DNA from: an uncultured Eubacteriales bacterium
GTDB lineage: Bacteria; Bacillota; Clostridia; Oscillospirales; Oscillospiraceae
Reading direction: 5' to 3'
Assembly (NCBI GenBank): GCA_900544765.1
Contig: UQWI01000006.1
Location: forward strand, 62,001-126,000
DNA: 64,000 nt
How positions within the stretch are numbered: position 1 is the stretch's first letter; the number at the start of each line of letters is the position of its first letter. Of this stretch, positions 8,790 through 16,002 are shown piece after piece. The notes under the pieces are model-generated. The model did not search any database and had not been told where the DNA came from. It saw only the letters and a list, made by a program, of their open reading frames with translations. The translations under genes were made by a program, and so were the position numbers.

Positions 8790-9497
8790 TTATCGCGGGG
8801 TGCCGCCGTACACTTTTCCGCTGCCCGGAGTGACGGTAATCGTTATAGGCTGCCCGCCCATCGGGGCCTGATTATTGTACGCTACAGAGGCCGCATCGAT
8901 GTTATCCGAGCCCTGCAATTCGTACCAGTAATTTCCGCTTACACCGTCCTGTGGGTAAGCGGTGGAGGCTGCGTTGCTGGCGGTGCCATCGCTTTGCCCT
9001 TTGGCTATGTTGTATAGCGTAGCTTGCCAACTGGTGTCGTCAGAACACTGCATTGAGATGTCTGGGGAATTTCGCAAGCCGAGGACAATTTCTGGTGAAT
9101 ATGAATCGTCTCTAATGTATAACTTGCGTATCGAGTTATACGAGTTAACGGACGTTTTCCCGAATCCAAAATACCATGTCGTTATGTCATTGGTTGACTC
9201 CGCCAAAGATATGTGGTCATACCCGGATGTGCTGATGCTTTCTCCGTTAGCTACTGTTGTTAAAGTGGTGCCACCTATAACAAATTGACCGTTTGAAATG
9301 GAATAGGACGTGCCCACATTGAAGTAGACCGGGCCGCCGTACAACGTGGCAGTTCGATGCATACTGTTGTAAGTCCAGCCCCAAAATTTATCGTTAAGGT
9401 CTATAAGTCCAGCGTTTGCGCCCATGGATTCTCCACTGCCTATGGATGACTCGATGCTAGTAATAGTATACCGGTTCCACACGTATCTAAGCGACAT
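8790..9497 (-). CDS. Fibre cassette B (RYVW-type), severed from its C-terminal part by inversion
   Basis: A 235-residue protein starting MSLRYVW behind AAGGAGGTATAAGC. Unlike A, C and D it continues past the conserved STAYP into a linker (GNYWYELQGSDNIDAASVAY, then ITITVTPGSGKVYGGT) that in related Clostridial phage proteins leads straight into a fibronectin-like repeat. Here it stops two codons after GGT. Joining at GGCGGCAC to the segment now at 10631 would restore an in-frame GGT-VRYTYQVQLDNG. It is read as the N-terminal half of the long fibre gene, displaced by a DNA inversion. Confidence 0.75.
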   Translation of the reverse strand: MSLRYVWNRYTITSIESSIGSGESMGANAGLIDLNDKFWGWTYNSMHRTATLYGGPVYFNVGTSYSISNGQFVIGGTTLTTVANGESISTSGYDHISLAESTNDITTWYFGFGKTSVNSYNSIRKLYIRDDSYSPEIVLGLRNSPDISMQCSDDTSWQATLYNIAKGQSDGTASNAASTAYPQDGVSGNYWYELQGSDNIDAASVAYNNQAPMGGQPITITVTPGSGKVYGGTPR

Positions 9498-10630
9498 GCT
9501 TATACCTCCTTAGCAGGACCGGGATGATAGCACAGATGCTGGTTATCTGACCTGTGTAATTATGGCGTGGGTAGGTGGAAGCGGAAGCGTTGGAGACGGT
9601 GCCGAGAAAATTATCGCCTTTGACTCTGGTAGTCGACAGTATATATATTTCACCGTACACATAGAAATCTTTCTCGGGCTCATCGGTAAAGGTGCGCGGC
9701 CTAATGATTGCGCTCTCAGATGCTTGGTATTTAATATCAACAGGGCCACTAGGCTCAGAATTGAAAATATCGGAAAAACATTCGCCAGCATTTAGTCCAA
9801 CAGTTCCAATACTTGCCGAGTAGGTGGCACTTCTTATCGTGTACTGTGATGCTTTTATACCATTGCTGATGTTTAGCGCGCTTTCATTTGCAACTGCCAC
9901 ATACCAGTCCGTGTTATATTCGGCTGAGCCGACATAAGCACTGCTGGCTGTAATCTTTGCAAGCTCTTTTTCAGTGTTATATCGTTCCCAAACGTAACGT
10001 GTACTCAAATTAATTCCCCCTTTGGAGGTGGTATTTTGTCAAATAGATATGTGTGGTCAAAAAACAATCTTACAGCAGTTCAAATTGCCACATGGCCGGA
10101 CGACGGAATTTCCGCCGCAGTTCAAGTAAGCCCGGTGGCCGAAGATAGATTTTGGTCTTGGAGTGGAGATGACCTTAGAGGACGTGTGCTCCAAAACGGC
10201 CCTATCAACCTACTATACGGAGATTCATACAGCATAGTTAATGGCAAATTTGTCATAAATAATCCCACGACAGCATTTATAAGCGCTGGAACTTCAACGG
10301 AGTACCAGTCAGACAAAAGCATGGTCGAATTTGATAATGGCAGTATCGTTGTTAATGTGTCTAGCACAAAGTATTTCGGGATTGCTCAAACAAGTGCAAA
10401 TGCTTTCGACTTCATATACAAATGTACTATCACATTCAGCATTGGTGACGGAGACGTAGATTGTGATACTGAACTTAGCATTAGAAGTAACGGAAGCAAT
10501 GATATAATCCGATTTTTCGCGTATCACGGCGGCTGGTACGCAGCCGACAATGCTGACAGCTTCACTTATGGGCTAGGTAAAGGCGCCGCCGTCGGCACCG
10601 TCTCGAACGCCGCATCGTCCACCTACCCAC
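8800..10630. other. Inverted DNA segment carrying cassettes B, C and D
   Basis: Both ends show reciprocal exchange at a shared CAC. At the left end cassette B reads GGCGGCAC then CCCGCGATAACC, which matches the tail of cassette A (CCCGCAGTTACG). At the right end cassette D reads TACCCAC then GGTCAGATACACC, which is the continuation expected for B. Flipping 8800-10630 restores B to the constant segment in frame and gives D a normal cassette end, with D and A in tandem on the minus strand and C and B in tandem on the plus strand. The enzyme is not shown; the serine recombinase at 15205 is the nearest candidate. Confidence 0.7.
9487..10008 (-). CDS. Fibre cassette C (RYVW-type)
   Basis: A 173-residue protein with TTG start (MSTRYVW) behind AAAGGGGGAATTAAT, divergent from cassette D with only 27 bases between the two starts. 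It ends GTVSNASASTYP followed by a 24-residue tail (ITSICAII...) overlapping the start of cassette B. Its 3' end contains GGTCAGATAACC, close to GGTCAGATACACC at the junction by the constant segment. It is shorter and more diverged than A, B and D. Confidence 0.65.
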   Translation of the reverse strand: MSTRYVWERYNTEKELAKITASSAYVGSAEYNTDWYVAVANESALNISNGIKASQYTIRSATYSASIGTVGLNAGECFSDIFNSEPSGPVDIKYQASESAIIRPRTFTDEPEKDFYVYGEIYILSTTRVKGDNFLGTVSNASASTYPRHNYTGQITSICAIIPVLLRRYKHVA

Positions 10631-10812
10631 GGTCAGATACACCTACCAGGTGCAGCTGGATAACGGTAGCTGGCAGACCATTGCAACCAACATTGAGGCC
10701 ACGTCTCAGGAGTACACCATCCCGGCAGGTACGACCGCATTCGCAGCTCGCGTCCTCGCCAGCGATGAGCTCGGGTTCTCAAGCTCGGACTACACGACCG
10801 GCGCGACGCTGA
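10036..10812 (+). CDS. Fibre cassette D (RYVW-type), currently joined out of frame to the constant segment
   Basis: TTG start (MSNRYVW) behind GGAGGTGGTATT. Residues 1-198 are the cassette, ending GTVSNAASSTYPR. From 10631 the DNA belongs to the constant fibre segment, but the D frame enters it one base off, so residues 199-258 (rich in Arg, Pro and Ser) are an out-of-frame translation that stops at 10812. The original 3' end of D appears to lie at about 8745-8799, where the sequence aligns base for base with the ends of cassettes A and C. It is the only cassette in the operon orientation. Confidence 0.65.
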   Translation: MSNRYVWSKNNLTAVQIATWPDDGISAAVQVSPVAEDRFWSWSGDDLRGRVLQNGPINLLYGDSYSIVNGKFVINNPTTAFISAGTSTEYQSDKSMVEFDNGSIVVNVSSTKYFGIAQTSANAFDFIYKCTITFSIGDGDVDCDTELSIRSNGSNDIIRFFAYHGGWYAADNADSFTYGLGKGAAVGTVSNAASSTYPRSDTPTRCSWITVAGRPLQPTLRPRLRSTPSRQVRPHSQLASSPAMSSGSQARTTRPARR

Positions 10813-11843
10813 GCGTCACCAACAACGTCCCGCCATCCGCGCCGGCGAGCATCAGCTTCACCGAGCCGGTCGCCGGCGGCACCTGCACCATCACCTGGGG
10901 CGCTGCCTCCGACAGCGACGGCACTGTCACTGGGTATGAGCTGGAGCGCAATGTGGACGGCGGCGATTCGTGGACGCAAATTTACTCCGGCTCCGCGTTG
11001 AGCTATGAAGACAACGTAGACCCGGACTGGGCCACGGTAAATTACAGAGTCAGAGCTGTTGACGACGATGGCGACAAAGGCACTTATGCGACCAGCACTG
11101 CGCAGGCCATCAATGACGGCTGGCTCTATTTTTCTGGCCCGGATGAGGATATGGGTACAAAGTCGGCACCGTTCGATTTCGCGTTTGCCATCAACAGCAC
11201 GCCCGCCGGCGCGCAGGGCATAGACGCGCACGTCTATCTCGACGATGACGAGGTGTACAGTGGTACGCCGGATGCTGCCGAGCAGGTGAGCGTGCACGTT
11301 GATATGCGCCCCATGCGCTCCGGAGAGCACGTCATTGTGGTCACTGCCGAGTGCGGTGAGCTGCTGGGCGTCAACAAGGTCTGCAAGTTCTCCGTGCCGG
11401 AGTTTGCGCTACCTGACGGGGGCTGCGTCATCCAGTTGGAGGACAGCGACGGCAAGCCCATATTCCCGCAGACGATAGTCAGCGCGGTCAAGGGCTCTGG
11501 CAACCAGAGTATGGCTGGAGTGCTCGAGCAGAGCTATTACTCTACATACATTGGCACCGGCACGAGCGGCGAGGGCAACCCCTGCCAGACGCGCCTTGCG
11601 TTCCACCCCTCGCTCATGATAATCCAGGCGAGCGGCAGCAGCGCGGCTGCGATAGGCTACTGGGTGCGCACTGCGGCCGAGGATGCTCAGGATCAGGGCA
11701 GCATGGTTGTGTATAACGGCACCACGCAGACGCTCATACCCGTGCGCTGGGACGAGGCCACGATGACTATATCGTACTACGGCAACAGCGCAGCCGAGCA
11801 GCTCAACGCCAGCGGCGTCGTGTACGGCATACGTATTCTGTAA
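10629..11843 (+). pseudogene. Constant C-terminal fibre segment (fibronectin-like), without a start
   Basis: An open frame of about 404 codons encodes a fibronectin type III-like region (YTYQVQLDNGSW, then PSAPASISF and GYELERNVDGG), a beta-sandwich stretch and a C-terminal domain ending SGVVYGIRIL. It lacks a Shine-Dalgarno and credible start; GTG 10650 lies inside the first beta strand. It fits in frame to the end of cassette B but not to D, which it now follows. I read it as the C-terminal half of a long fibre gene in the OFF orientation. Programmed frameshifting is less likely because no slippery heptamer is visible at the junction. Confidence 0.65.
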
Positions 11844-11858
11844 GGAGGGAAGCGCGGC

Positions 11859-12215
11859 ATGAAAATTATAAGGACAACCCCTGACAGCAACGGCGCCTAT
11901 CCGGCGATACAGAACTGGCCCGGGAGGGCAATCCCAGACGGCTACGCACAGTGGCCTGACAGCCTGCCTACGACCGTTTTCGAGCAGTATAACGGTATCG
12001 TTATCCTGACCATCCAGCGCCACCGTGTGACGGCCTGTGAGCCTAATATGGAGGCATGGCAGGCGTGGAACGAGAGCAAGCCGGACGAGCCCGAGCCGGG
12101 CGACATGGCAGCGGAGAACGCCAAGCTGAAAGCACAGCTCGAATCGGTGAGCGAGGATATAACCAACACGCAGATGGGCCTCGTCGAGGTCTATGAGCTT
12201 ATGCTGGGAGGTTGA
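11859..12215 (+). CDS. Phage tail-region protein (possible fibre chaperone)
   Basis: A 118-residue protein behind AAGGAGGGAAGCGCGGC. It begins MKIIRTTPDSNGAYPAIQNW and ends in a coiled-coil-like stretch (AAENAKLKAQLESVSEDI). Proteins of this kind sit between fibre genes and the small XkdX-like proteins in Clostridial phages and may act as fibre chaperones; this role is inferred from position. No catalytic motif is visible. Confidence 0.6.
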   Translation: MKIIRTTPDSNGAYPAIQNWPGRAIPDGYAQWPDSLPTTVFEQYNGIVILTIQRHRVTACEPNMEAWQAWNESKPDEPEPGDMAAENAKLKAQLESVSEDITNTQMGLVEVYELMLGG

Positions 12216-12219
12216 TAAT

Positions 12220-12342
12220 ATGGCAAAGGTCTACGCCGCCCTTATCAAAAAGGGCCTGAAGACCATCGAAGACGTGCCCGAGACTCTTAGGGCCGAAGTT
12301 GCGGCACTGCTCGCGGAGGACAGCGATGAGCTGGCTCCGTGA
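12220..12342 (+). CDS. Small phage protein, CD1375/XkdX-like (copy 1)
   Basis: A 40-residue protein, MAKVYAALIKKGLKTIEDVP..., preceded by GGGAGGTTGATAAT. It is a paralogue of the next small gene: pattern M-A-x-V-Y-A-x-L-I-x-K-G-x-K-T-x-x-x-V-P. Such proteins follow fibre genes in Firmicutes phages. Function is unknown. Confidence 0.6.
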   Translation: MAKVYAALIKKGLKTIEDVPETLRAEVAALLAEDSDELAP

Positions 12343-12382
12343 GCTTTTGCTTAGGCTGCTGCTGAGGAAGGAGGTGTATTGC

Positions 12383-12517
12383 ATGGCTGTCGTTTACGCG
12401 ACCCTCATCGTTAAGGGAAAGAAGACCCTTGACCAGGTTCCCGCGCTCATCCGCGACCAGGTCGAGGAAATCCTCGTTGACCTTGAGGTTGTCATCGAAC
12501 CTCGGGTTGATGCATGA
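12383..12517 (+). CDS. Small phage protein, CD1375/XkdX-like (copy 2)
   Basis: A 44-residue protein, MAVVYATLIVKGKKTLDQVP..., with a strong AAGGAGG seven bases before ATG 12383. It is homologous to the gene just upstream, indicating a tandem duplication. ATG 12383 is preferred because upstream codons in the frame have no Shine-Dalgarno. Function is unknown. Confidence 0.65.
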   Translation: MAVVYATLIVKGKKTLDQVPALIRDQVEEILVDLEVVIEPRVDA

Positions 12518-12528
12518 CAAGCGCGAAC

Positions 12529-12556
12529 GGGCCGCCCTGACTGTCCAGGGTGGCCC
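12529..12556. other. Stem-loop between small phage genes
   Basis: GGGCCGCCCTG pairs with CAGGGTGGCCC (one G-T pair) across a 6-base loop. AAAA follows on the plus strand, so a T-run exists only on the minus strand. It probably acts as an mRNA structure between the fibre and lysis groups. Confidence 0.5.
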
Positions 12557-12582
12557 AAAATCTATCTATTAGGGGATGGAGC

Positions 12583-13005
12583 ATGAGTATCAAAGAAATA
12601 TGTCTGGGCGGGGGCGGGCTCGTACTCCTCCTTATGACACTAATACAAATCGCCCCGATAAAGTTTGACCCATGGTCAGCTGTCGCCAAAGCCATCGGAC
12701 GCGCGCTCAACAGCGAAGTCCTCACACAGCTTTCGGTGCTGCGCGAAAACCTTGACACGCATATTCGTGTCGATGACGAGCGAAACGCGGATTTATTCCG
12801 CACAAGGATTTTGCAATTCAACAACGAGCTGCTGCGGGATATCCTTCATACGCGCGAGGACTTTATTGAGATTTTGGCTGTAATTGACGAGTATGAACGA
12901 TATTGCCGTGACCACGAGGACTACAAGAACAACCGGGCCAAGTTCGCCATTGAGAACATTCAGAGGGTATACAAGGACAGGCTCCAGAAGCATGACTTTT
13001 TATAA
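12583..13005 (+). CDS. Phage membrane-anchored protein, unknown
   Basis: A 140-residue protein starting behind AGGGGATGGAGC. Residues 7-23 (CLGGGGLVLLLMTLIQIA) form one membrane segment; the rest is helical and charged (LRENLDTHIRVDDERNADLF). It directly precedes the holin and endolysin genes and could be a lysis accessory or spanin-like factor, but no such motif is visible. The ATG chosen excludes upstream residues lacking a Shine-Dalgarno. Confidence 0.55.
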   Translation: MSIKEICLGGGGLVLLLMTLIQIAPIKFDPWSAVAKAIGRALNSEVLTQLSVLRENLDTHIRVDDERNADLFRTRILQFNNELLRDILHTREDFIEILAVIDEYERYCRDHEDYKNNRAKFAIENIQRVYKDRLQKHDFL

Positions 13006-13015
13006 GGAGAAAACC

Positions 13016-13336
13016 ATGAATATAAATTGGGAACCTATAATCGCGGCGGTATTCGCGGTTATAAACGCCGTAGCAGTGTACGTGCTTGTGCCGTACATCA
13101 AGAGCAAGACAACGGCTGCGCAGCAGGAGACACTTGCACAGGTTATTGACATACTTGTCGCAGCCGCCGAACAGCTTTTCAAGGGCTCCGGGCGCGGCGC
13201 CGAGAAGAAAGCGTATGTTGTCGAGTCTCTTGAGGAGCAGGGCATTACAGTAGATGCGCAGACAGACTCCATGATAGAAGCTGCAGTGTACGGCCTTGAC
13301 AAGACTACCACATCTGGGGCGGTGACGGCTGCATGA
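13016..13336 (+). CDS. Holin, LLH-type
   Basis: A 106-residue protein behind AAGGAGAAAACC. It has a single N-terminal membrane segment (IIAAVFAVINAVAVYVLVPY), then a conserved amphipathic part (VIDILVAAAEQLFKGSGRGA followed by EKKAYVVESL), the pattern of phage LL-H holins. It would form membrane lesions that release or activate the endolysin. The stop overlaps the endolysin ATG by four bases. Confidence 0.8.
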   Translation: MNINWEPIIAAVFAVINAVAVYVLVPYIKSKTTAAQQETLAQVIDILVAAAEQLFKGSGRGAEKKAYVVESLEEQGITVDAQTDSMIEAAVYGLDKTTTSGAVTAA

Positions 13337-14064
13337 CAGAGCAGGAGCTGAGGGAATATGTCATTGAGGTCGGCAAGAGCTGGCTCGGCTACTCCGAAGC
13401 CAGCGGCAAGTACAAGGAGATAATCGACCTGTACAACGCGCAGCAGCCTCTGCCGGTCGGATACGAGGTCAAGTACACCGACGAGTGGTGCGCGACGTAT
13501 GTCTCTGCCGTCGGCATAAAGGCCGGGCTGAAAGATATCATCTTGCCGGAGTGCAGCTGTTACCGCATGGTGCAGCTCTACCAGGCGCGCGGTCAGTGGA
13601 TGGAGCGGGACGATTATGTCCCGGACATCGGCGACATCATCATGTACGACTGGCAGGATAGCGGCGCCGGCGACAATACGGGGACTCCTGACCACGTCGG
13701 ATACGTAGCAGCGGTCAACGGCAACAACCTTACCATACTCGAGGGCAACCGCGGCCAGTCCGTAGGGTACAGGTACATACAGGTCAACGGCGTCAATATA
13801 CGGGGCTATTGTCTCCCGGATTACAAAACAAAAGCACCGGAGGTGGATGATATGATGACAGATGAAATGTTTGACGAGTTTATGGAGCGCTGGAGGCAGC
13901 GCCAACAGGCCAAGGACTGGAGCGACTGGGCGAAAGTCGAGGGCGTGGACAAGTACGCCAAGAACAGCGGCCTTTTTAACGGCGGCGACGGCAGCAATAT
14001 GATGCCGCTGGACATGCTGACCCGTGAGCAGCTCATGGCCGTCGTTATGAGAATGGAAAAGTAA
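13333..14064 (+). CDS. Endolysin with CHAP-type amidase/peptidase domain
   Basis: A 243-residue protein with a CHAP domain in residues 1-165: catalytic Cys in TDEWCATYVSA, His in GTPDHVGYVAAVNG, and the end GNRGQSVGYRY. Residues 175-243 form a C-terminal segment with DWSDWAKVEGVDKYAKNSGL, resembling the short wall-associated or helical modules of Clostridial lysins. It would cleave peptidoglycan at the end of the lytic cycle. No signal peptide is present, in line with holin-dependent release. Confidence 0.85.
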   Translation: MTEQELREYVIEVGKSWLGYSEASGKYKEIIDLYNAQQPLPVGYEVKYTDEWCATYVSAVGIKAGLKDIILPECSCYRMVQLYQARGQWMERDDYVPDIGDIIMYDWQDSGAGDNTGTPDHVGYVAAVNGNNLTILEGNRGQSVGYRYIQVNGVNIRGYCLPDYKTKAPEVDDMMTDEMFDEFMERWRQRQQAKDWSDWAKVEGVDKYAKNSGLFNGGDGSNMMPLDMLTREQLMAVVMRMEK

Positions 14065-14065
14065 C

Positions 14066-14425
14066 GTGGCCGACCGAAAGAAGAGGGAGCCACAGCATTT
14101 GAGGAAGAAGAAAAGACAGTTCTCAAAAATAGCTTTTGTCCTCACACTGATGGCCGGGTTCATTATCTCGCAAGAGTGTATGTTCCTGATATGGTATGCC
14201 ATCCGCAACGGGTTTTCGGCCACGGCAGCTTACCTGACGGCGGCTGTTGGCCTTGCCGAAGCGGTCATTGGCGGCGCGCTCGCGCTGTATAACAACCTCT
14301 GCAAGCACACGAACACCGTGGGCGGCATTACATTTGAAGCAGCCAAAGCCAGCGGATTTTCACAGTCAGCCGCCGGTTCAGCCGCGACCACAGATAACTA
14401 CAATGTCGATAGTCCTCCGATATGA
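14066..14425 (+). CDS. Phage membrane protein (holin/antiholin-like)
   Basis: A 119-residue protein with GTG start one base after the endolysin stop. A basic N-terminus (DRKKREPQHLRKKKRQ) is followed by two membrane segments (residues 23-45 and 52-72) and a polar tail. The layout suits an antiholin or a cytoplasmic-anchored lysis regulator, but the family is not recognised. A strong terminator follows. Confidence 0.55.
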   Translation: MADRKKREPQHLRKKKRQFSKIAFVLTLMAGFIISQECMFLIWYAIRNGFSATAAYLTAAVGLAEAVIGGALALYNNLCKHTNTVGGITFEAAKASGFSQSAAGSAATTDNYNVDSPPI

Positions 14426-14429
14426 TAAT

Positions 14430-14467
14430 AGCCCCGGACAGTCCGTTAAGACTGCCCGGGGCTTTTT
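14430..14467 (+). terminator. Intrinsic terminator after the lysis genes
   Basis: A 14-bp stem with one mismatch, AGCCCCGG.CAGTC against GACTG.CCGGGGCT, followed by TTTTT. It separates the plus-strand tail/lysis operon from the minus-strand hicAB genes and may stop transcription from both sides. Confidence 0.85.
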
Positions 14468-14473
14468 CGCTTT

Positions 14474-14878
14474 TTAACGGTCTGCGACGTGGAGCTCTTG
14501 TTTAAGAGCCCTGACCAGTACGGCAGACACATTTATGTCGGCTTCCTTTGCGGCAGAGTCCAGCCATGACGGAAGCGAGACATTGCGCCGCACGGTGCGC
14601 ATATCGTTCTTCCTGCGGTACTCTGCAAAATCTACGTCTACGAGCGTTACAACGTCCCCGTCATGCTCCGGTTTTATAGTCTCTATCGGCGACGGCTTGG
14701 GGATTTCCTCTTTGTCATCCTCCATGTCAATACCAACAAGGCCTATGGCATCTCGCGCCATTTCCATCGCGTCAGCGTAGTCCGTACCCTGAGTGTTGAT
14801 GTTAAAGTCCGGCACATACACGACTATATACTCGCTGCCCTTGCTCATTACAATGGGATAGGCTGCTTTCATTTTCAT
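14474..14878 (-). CDS. hicB: HicB-family antitoxin
   Basis: A 134-residue protein. Residues 1-70 have the HicB partial RNase H-like fold (YPIVMSKGSEYIVVYVPDFN, then TDYADAMEMARDAIGL). The C-terminus (VRRNVSLPSWLDSAAKEADI, then VSAVLVRALKQEL) is a ribbon-helix-helix DNA-binding domain. It neutralises HicA and likely represses its own promoter. It lies 36 bases after hicA, same strand. The ribbon-helix-helix end makes it one candidate binder of the TACA/TGTA palindromes nearby. Confidence 0.85.
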   Translation of the reverse strand: MKMKAAYPIVMSKGSEYIVVYVPDFNINTQGTDYADAMEMARDAIGLVGIDMEDDKEEIPKPSPIETIKPEHDGDVVTLVDVDFAEYRRKNDMRTVRRNVSLPSWLDSAAKEADINVSAVLVRALKQELHVADR

Positions 14879-14914
14879 CTCTCCTTCAATTTATTATGTC
14901 CAGAGCAGGGGGGC

Positions 14915-15088
14915 TTATTTCAGCCCCCGCCGCTTGATTATTGCTCTTGCCAACATTTCGTCTGTTTCCCGGTGCCGCGGCACGCTTTCCCTCTCGCCGT
15001 CTTTGTAGTACACGTCGTGATTTGAACCGTGACGTTTGAGCACCCAACCGTTTCTTACAAGCAACTCGACTAAATCCTTTGTTTTCAC
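14915..15088 (-). CDS. hicA: HicA-family mRNA interferase toxin
   Basis: A 57-residue protein with GTG start behind AGGAGGCGGGCG. It reads KTKDLVELLVRNGWVLKRHG then SNHDVYYKDG and SVPRHRETDEMLARAIIK, the dsRBD-like HicA fold with the catalytic His in the GSNH motif. It cleaves mRNA and is controlled by HicB downstream. Toxin-first order is the usual one for hicAB. Confidence 0.85.
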   Translation of the reverse strand: MKTKDLVELLVRNGWVLKRHGSNHDVYYKDGERESVPRHRETDEMLARAIIKRRGLK

Positions 15089-15116
15089 CGCCCGCCTCCT
15101 TCCTGACTGTGATTAT

Positions 15117-15145
15117 ATTATACACAATCAGTGTGTATTTGTCAA
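15117..15145 (-). promoter_or_regulatory. hicAB promoter with 19-bp operator
   Basis: On the minus strand TTGACA (15145-15140), a 17-base spacer and TATAAT (15122-15117) form a perfect consensus promoter. The spacer contains ATACACA-N5-TGTGTAT (15120-15138), an exact inverted repeat that overlaps the -10 box, so a bound repressor would block RNA polymerase. The same element occurs at three other phage promoters. Confidence 0.85.
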
Positions 15146-15152
15146 GAGCTAA

Positions 15153-15182
15153 TATACACAATTATTGTGTATATGCTATTAT
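15153..15182 (+). promoter_or_regulatory. Recombinase promoter region with operator palindrome
   Basis: ATACACA-N5-TGTGTAT (15154-15172) is a perfect palindrome, flanked by T and A. It is followed by the extended -10 TGCTATTAT (15174-15182), so the operator covers the -35 region. It is the second operator of the divergent hicA-recombinase control region. Confidence 0.7.
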
Positions 15183-15204
15183 GCTCAACAAGGAGAGTGA
15201 TAAC

Positions 15205-15987
15205 ATGAGAGTAGCAATATACATCCGCGTATCCACGCTTGACCAGGCGCGGGAGGGATACTCGCTCGCGGCGCAGCGGGCGGCGCTGGAGCACTGGGCA
15301 GCCGATAGGAGGCATGAAATAGTGCGCGTGTACGAGGACGCCGGCATAAGCGCGAAAGATATCAAGCACCGACCGGCCATGCGCCGGCTGTTGTGGGCGG
15401 CGAAGCGAGAGCAGTACGACATCCTACTCGTGTGGGCGCTCTCGCGGCTCACGCGCAGCGTCATGGACTTGTACTCTACCGCCGAGCTGCTAGGGCAGCA
15501 CCATATAGCCCTCGTGAGCTATACGGAATCTATCGACACCTCGACACCGACGGGCCGGGCCATGATGGGCATGCTCGGCGTGTTCGCGCAGATGGAGAGG
15601 GAGGTCACGGTCGAGCGTGTCCGGGCGGCGATGGCCGAACGCGCCGCGCAGGGCAAGCGGACGTGCAACTGTGTCCTCGGGTACGACCTCGTCGGCAAGG
15701 ACGGACTGAGCATCAACGAGCGTGAGGCGGAGCATGTGCGGCTTATTTACAGGGCTTTTCTCGACTGTGGCAGCCTGTACGGCACAGTCAAGGCCGCGCG
15801 GGCGGCAGGCATCCGCGGTAAGCTCGGCGGGCAGGTGTCCGCAGAAAGCGTCAAGAAAATTCTGACACGCCCTATATACATCGGCTACAACACTCGGCTC
15901 GGCGAGATGATACCCGGCACGCATGAGCCGATAATTGAGCGTGAGATGTGGGATGAGGTGCAGCGGCGGTTAAAGGAAGCCCGGTGA
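15205..15987 (+). CDS. Short serine recombinase (resolvase + recombinase domain)
   Basis: A 260-residue protein starting at ATG 15205 behind AAGGAGAGTGATAAC. Residues 1-140 are the serine catalytic domain (RVAIYIRVSTLDQAREGYSL with the nucleophile Ser, LVWALSRLTRS, and GVFAQMEREVTVERV). Residues 155-245 match the recombinase domain of large serine recombinases. The usual Cys zinc ribbon and coiled coil (another 150-250 residues) are absent. Because the phage end looks like a tyrosine-integrase att site, this enzyme is a candidate for DNA inversion in the fibre locus rather than integration. That role is inferred. Confidence 0.8.
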   Translation: MRVAIYIRVSTLDQAREGYSLAAQRAALEHWAADRRHEIVRVYEDAGISAKDIKHRPAMRRLLWAAKREQYDILLVWALSRLTRSVMDLYSTAELLGQHHIALVSYTESIDTSTPTGRAMMGMLGVFAQMEREVTVERVRAAMAERAAQGKRTCNCVLGYDLVGKDGLSINEREAEHVRLIYRAFLDCGSLYGTVKAARAAGIRGKLGGQVSAESVKKILTRPIYIGYNTRLGEMIPGTHEPIIEREMWDEVQRRLKEAR

Positions 15988-16002
15988 TGACCGGGCTTCA
16001 AA

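Noticed and set aside
10621..10660. Programmed -1 frameshift joining cassette D to the constant segment
   Set aside because: No X-XXY-YYZ slippery heptamer, and the frame break coincides exactly with the inversion junction, which explains it better.
7571..11843. Diversity-generating retroelement
   Set aside because: No reverse transcriptase gene and no template/variable repeat pair with adenine-specific differences is visible; the cassettes differ at all base types.
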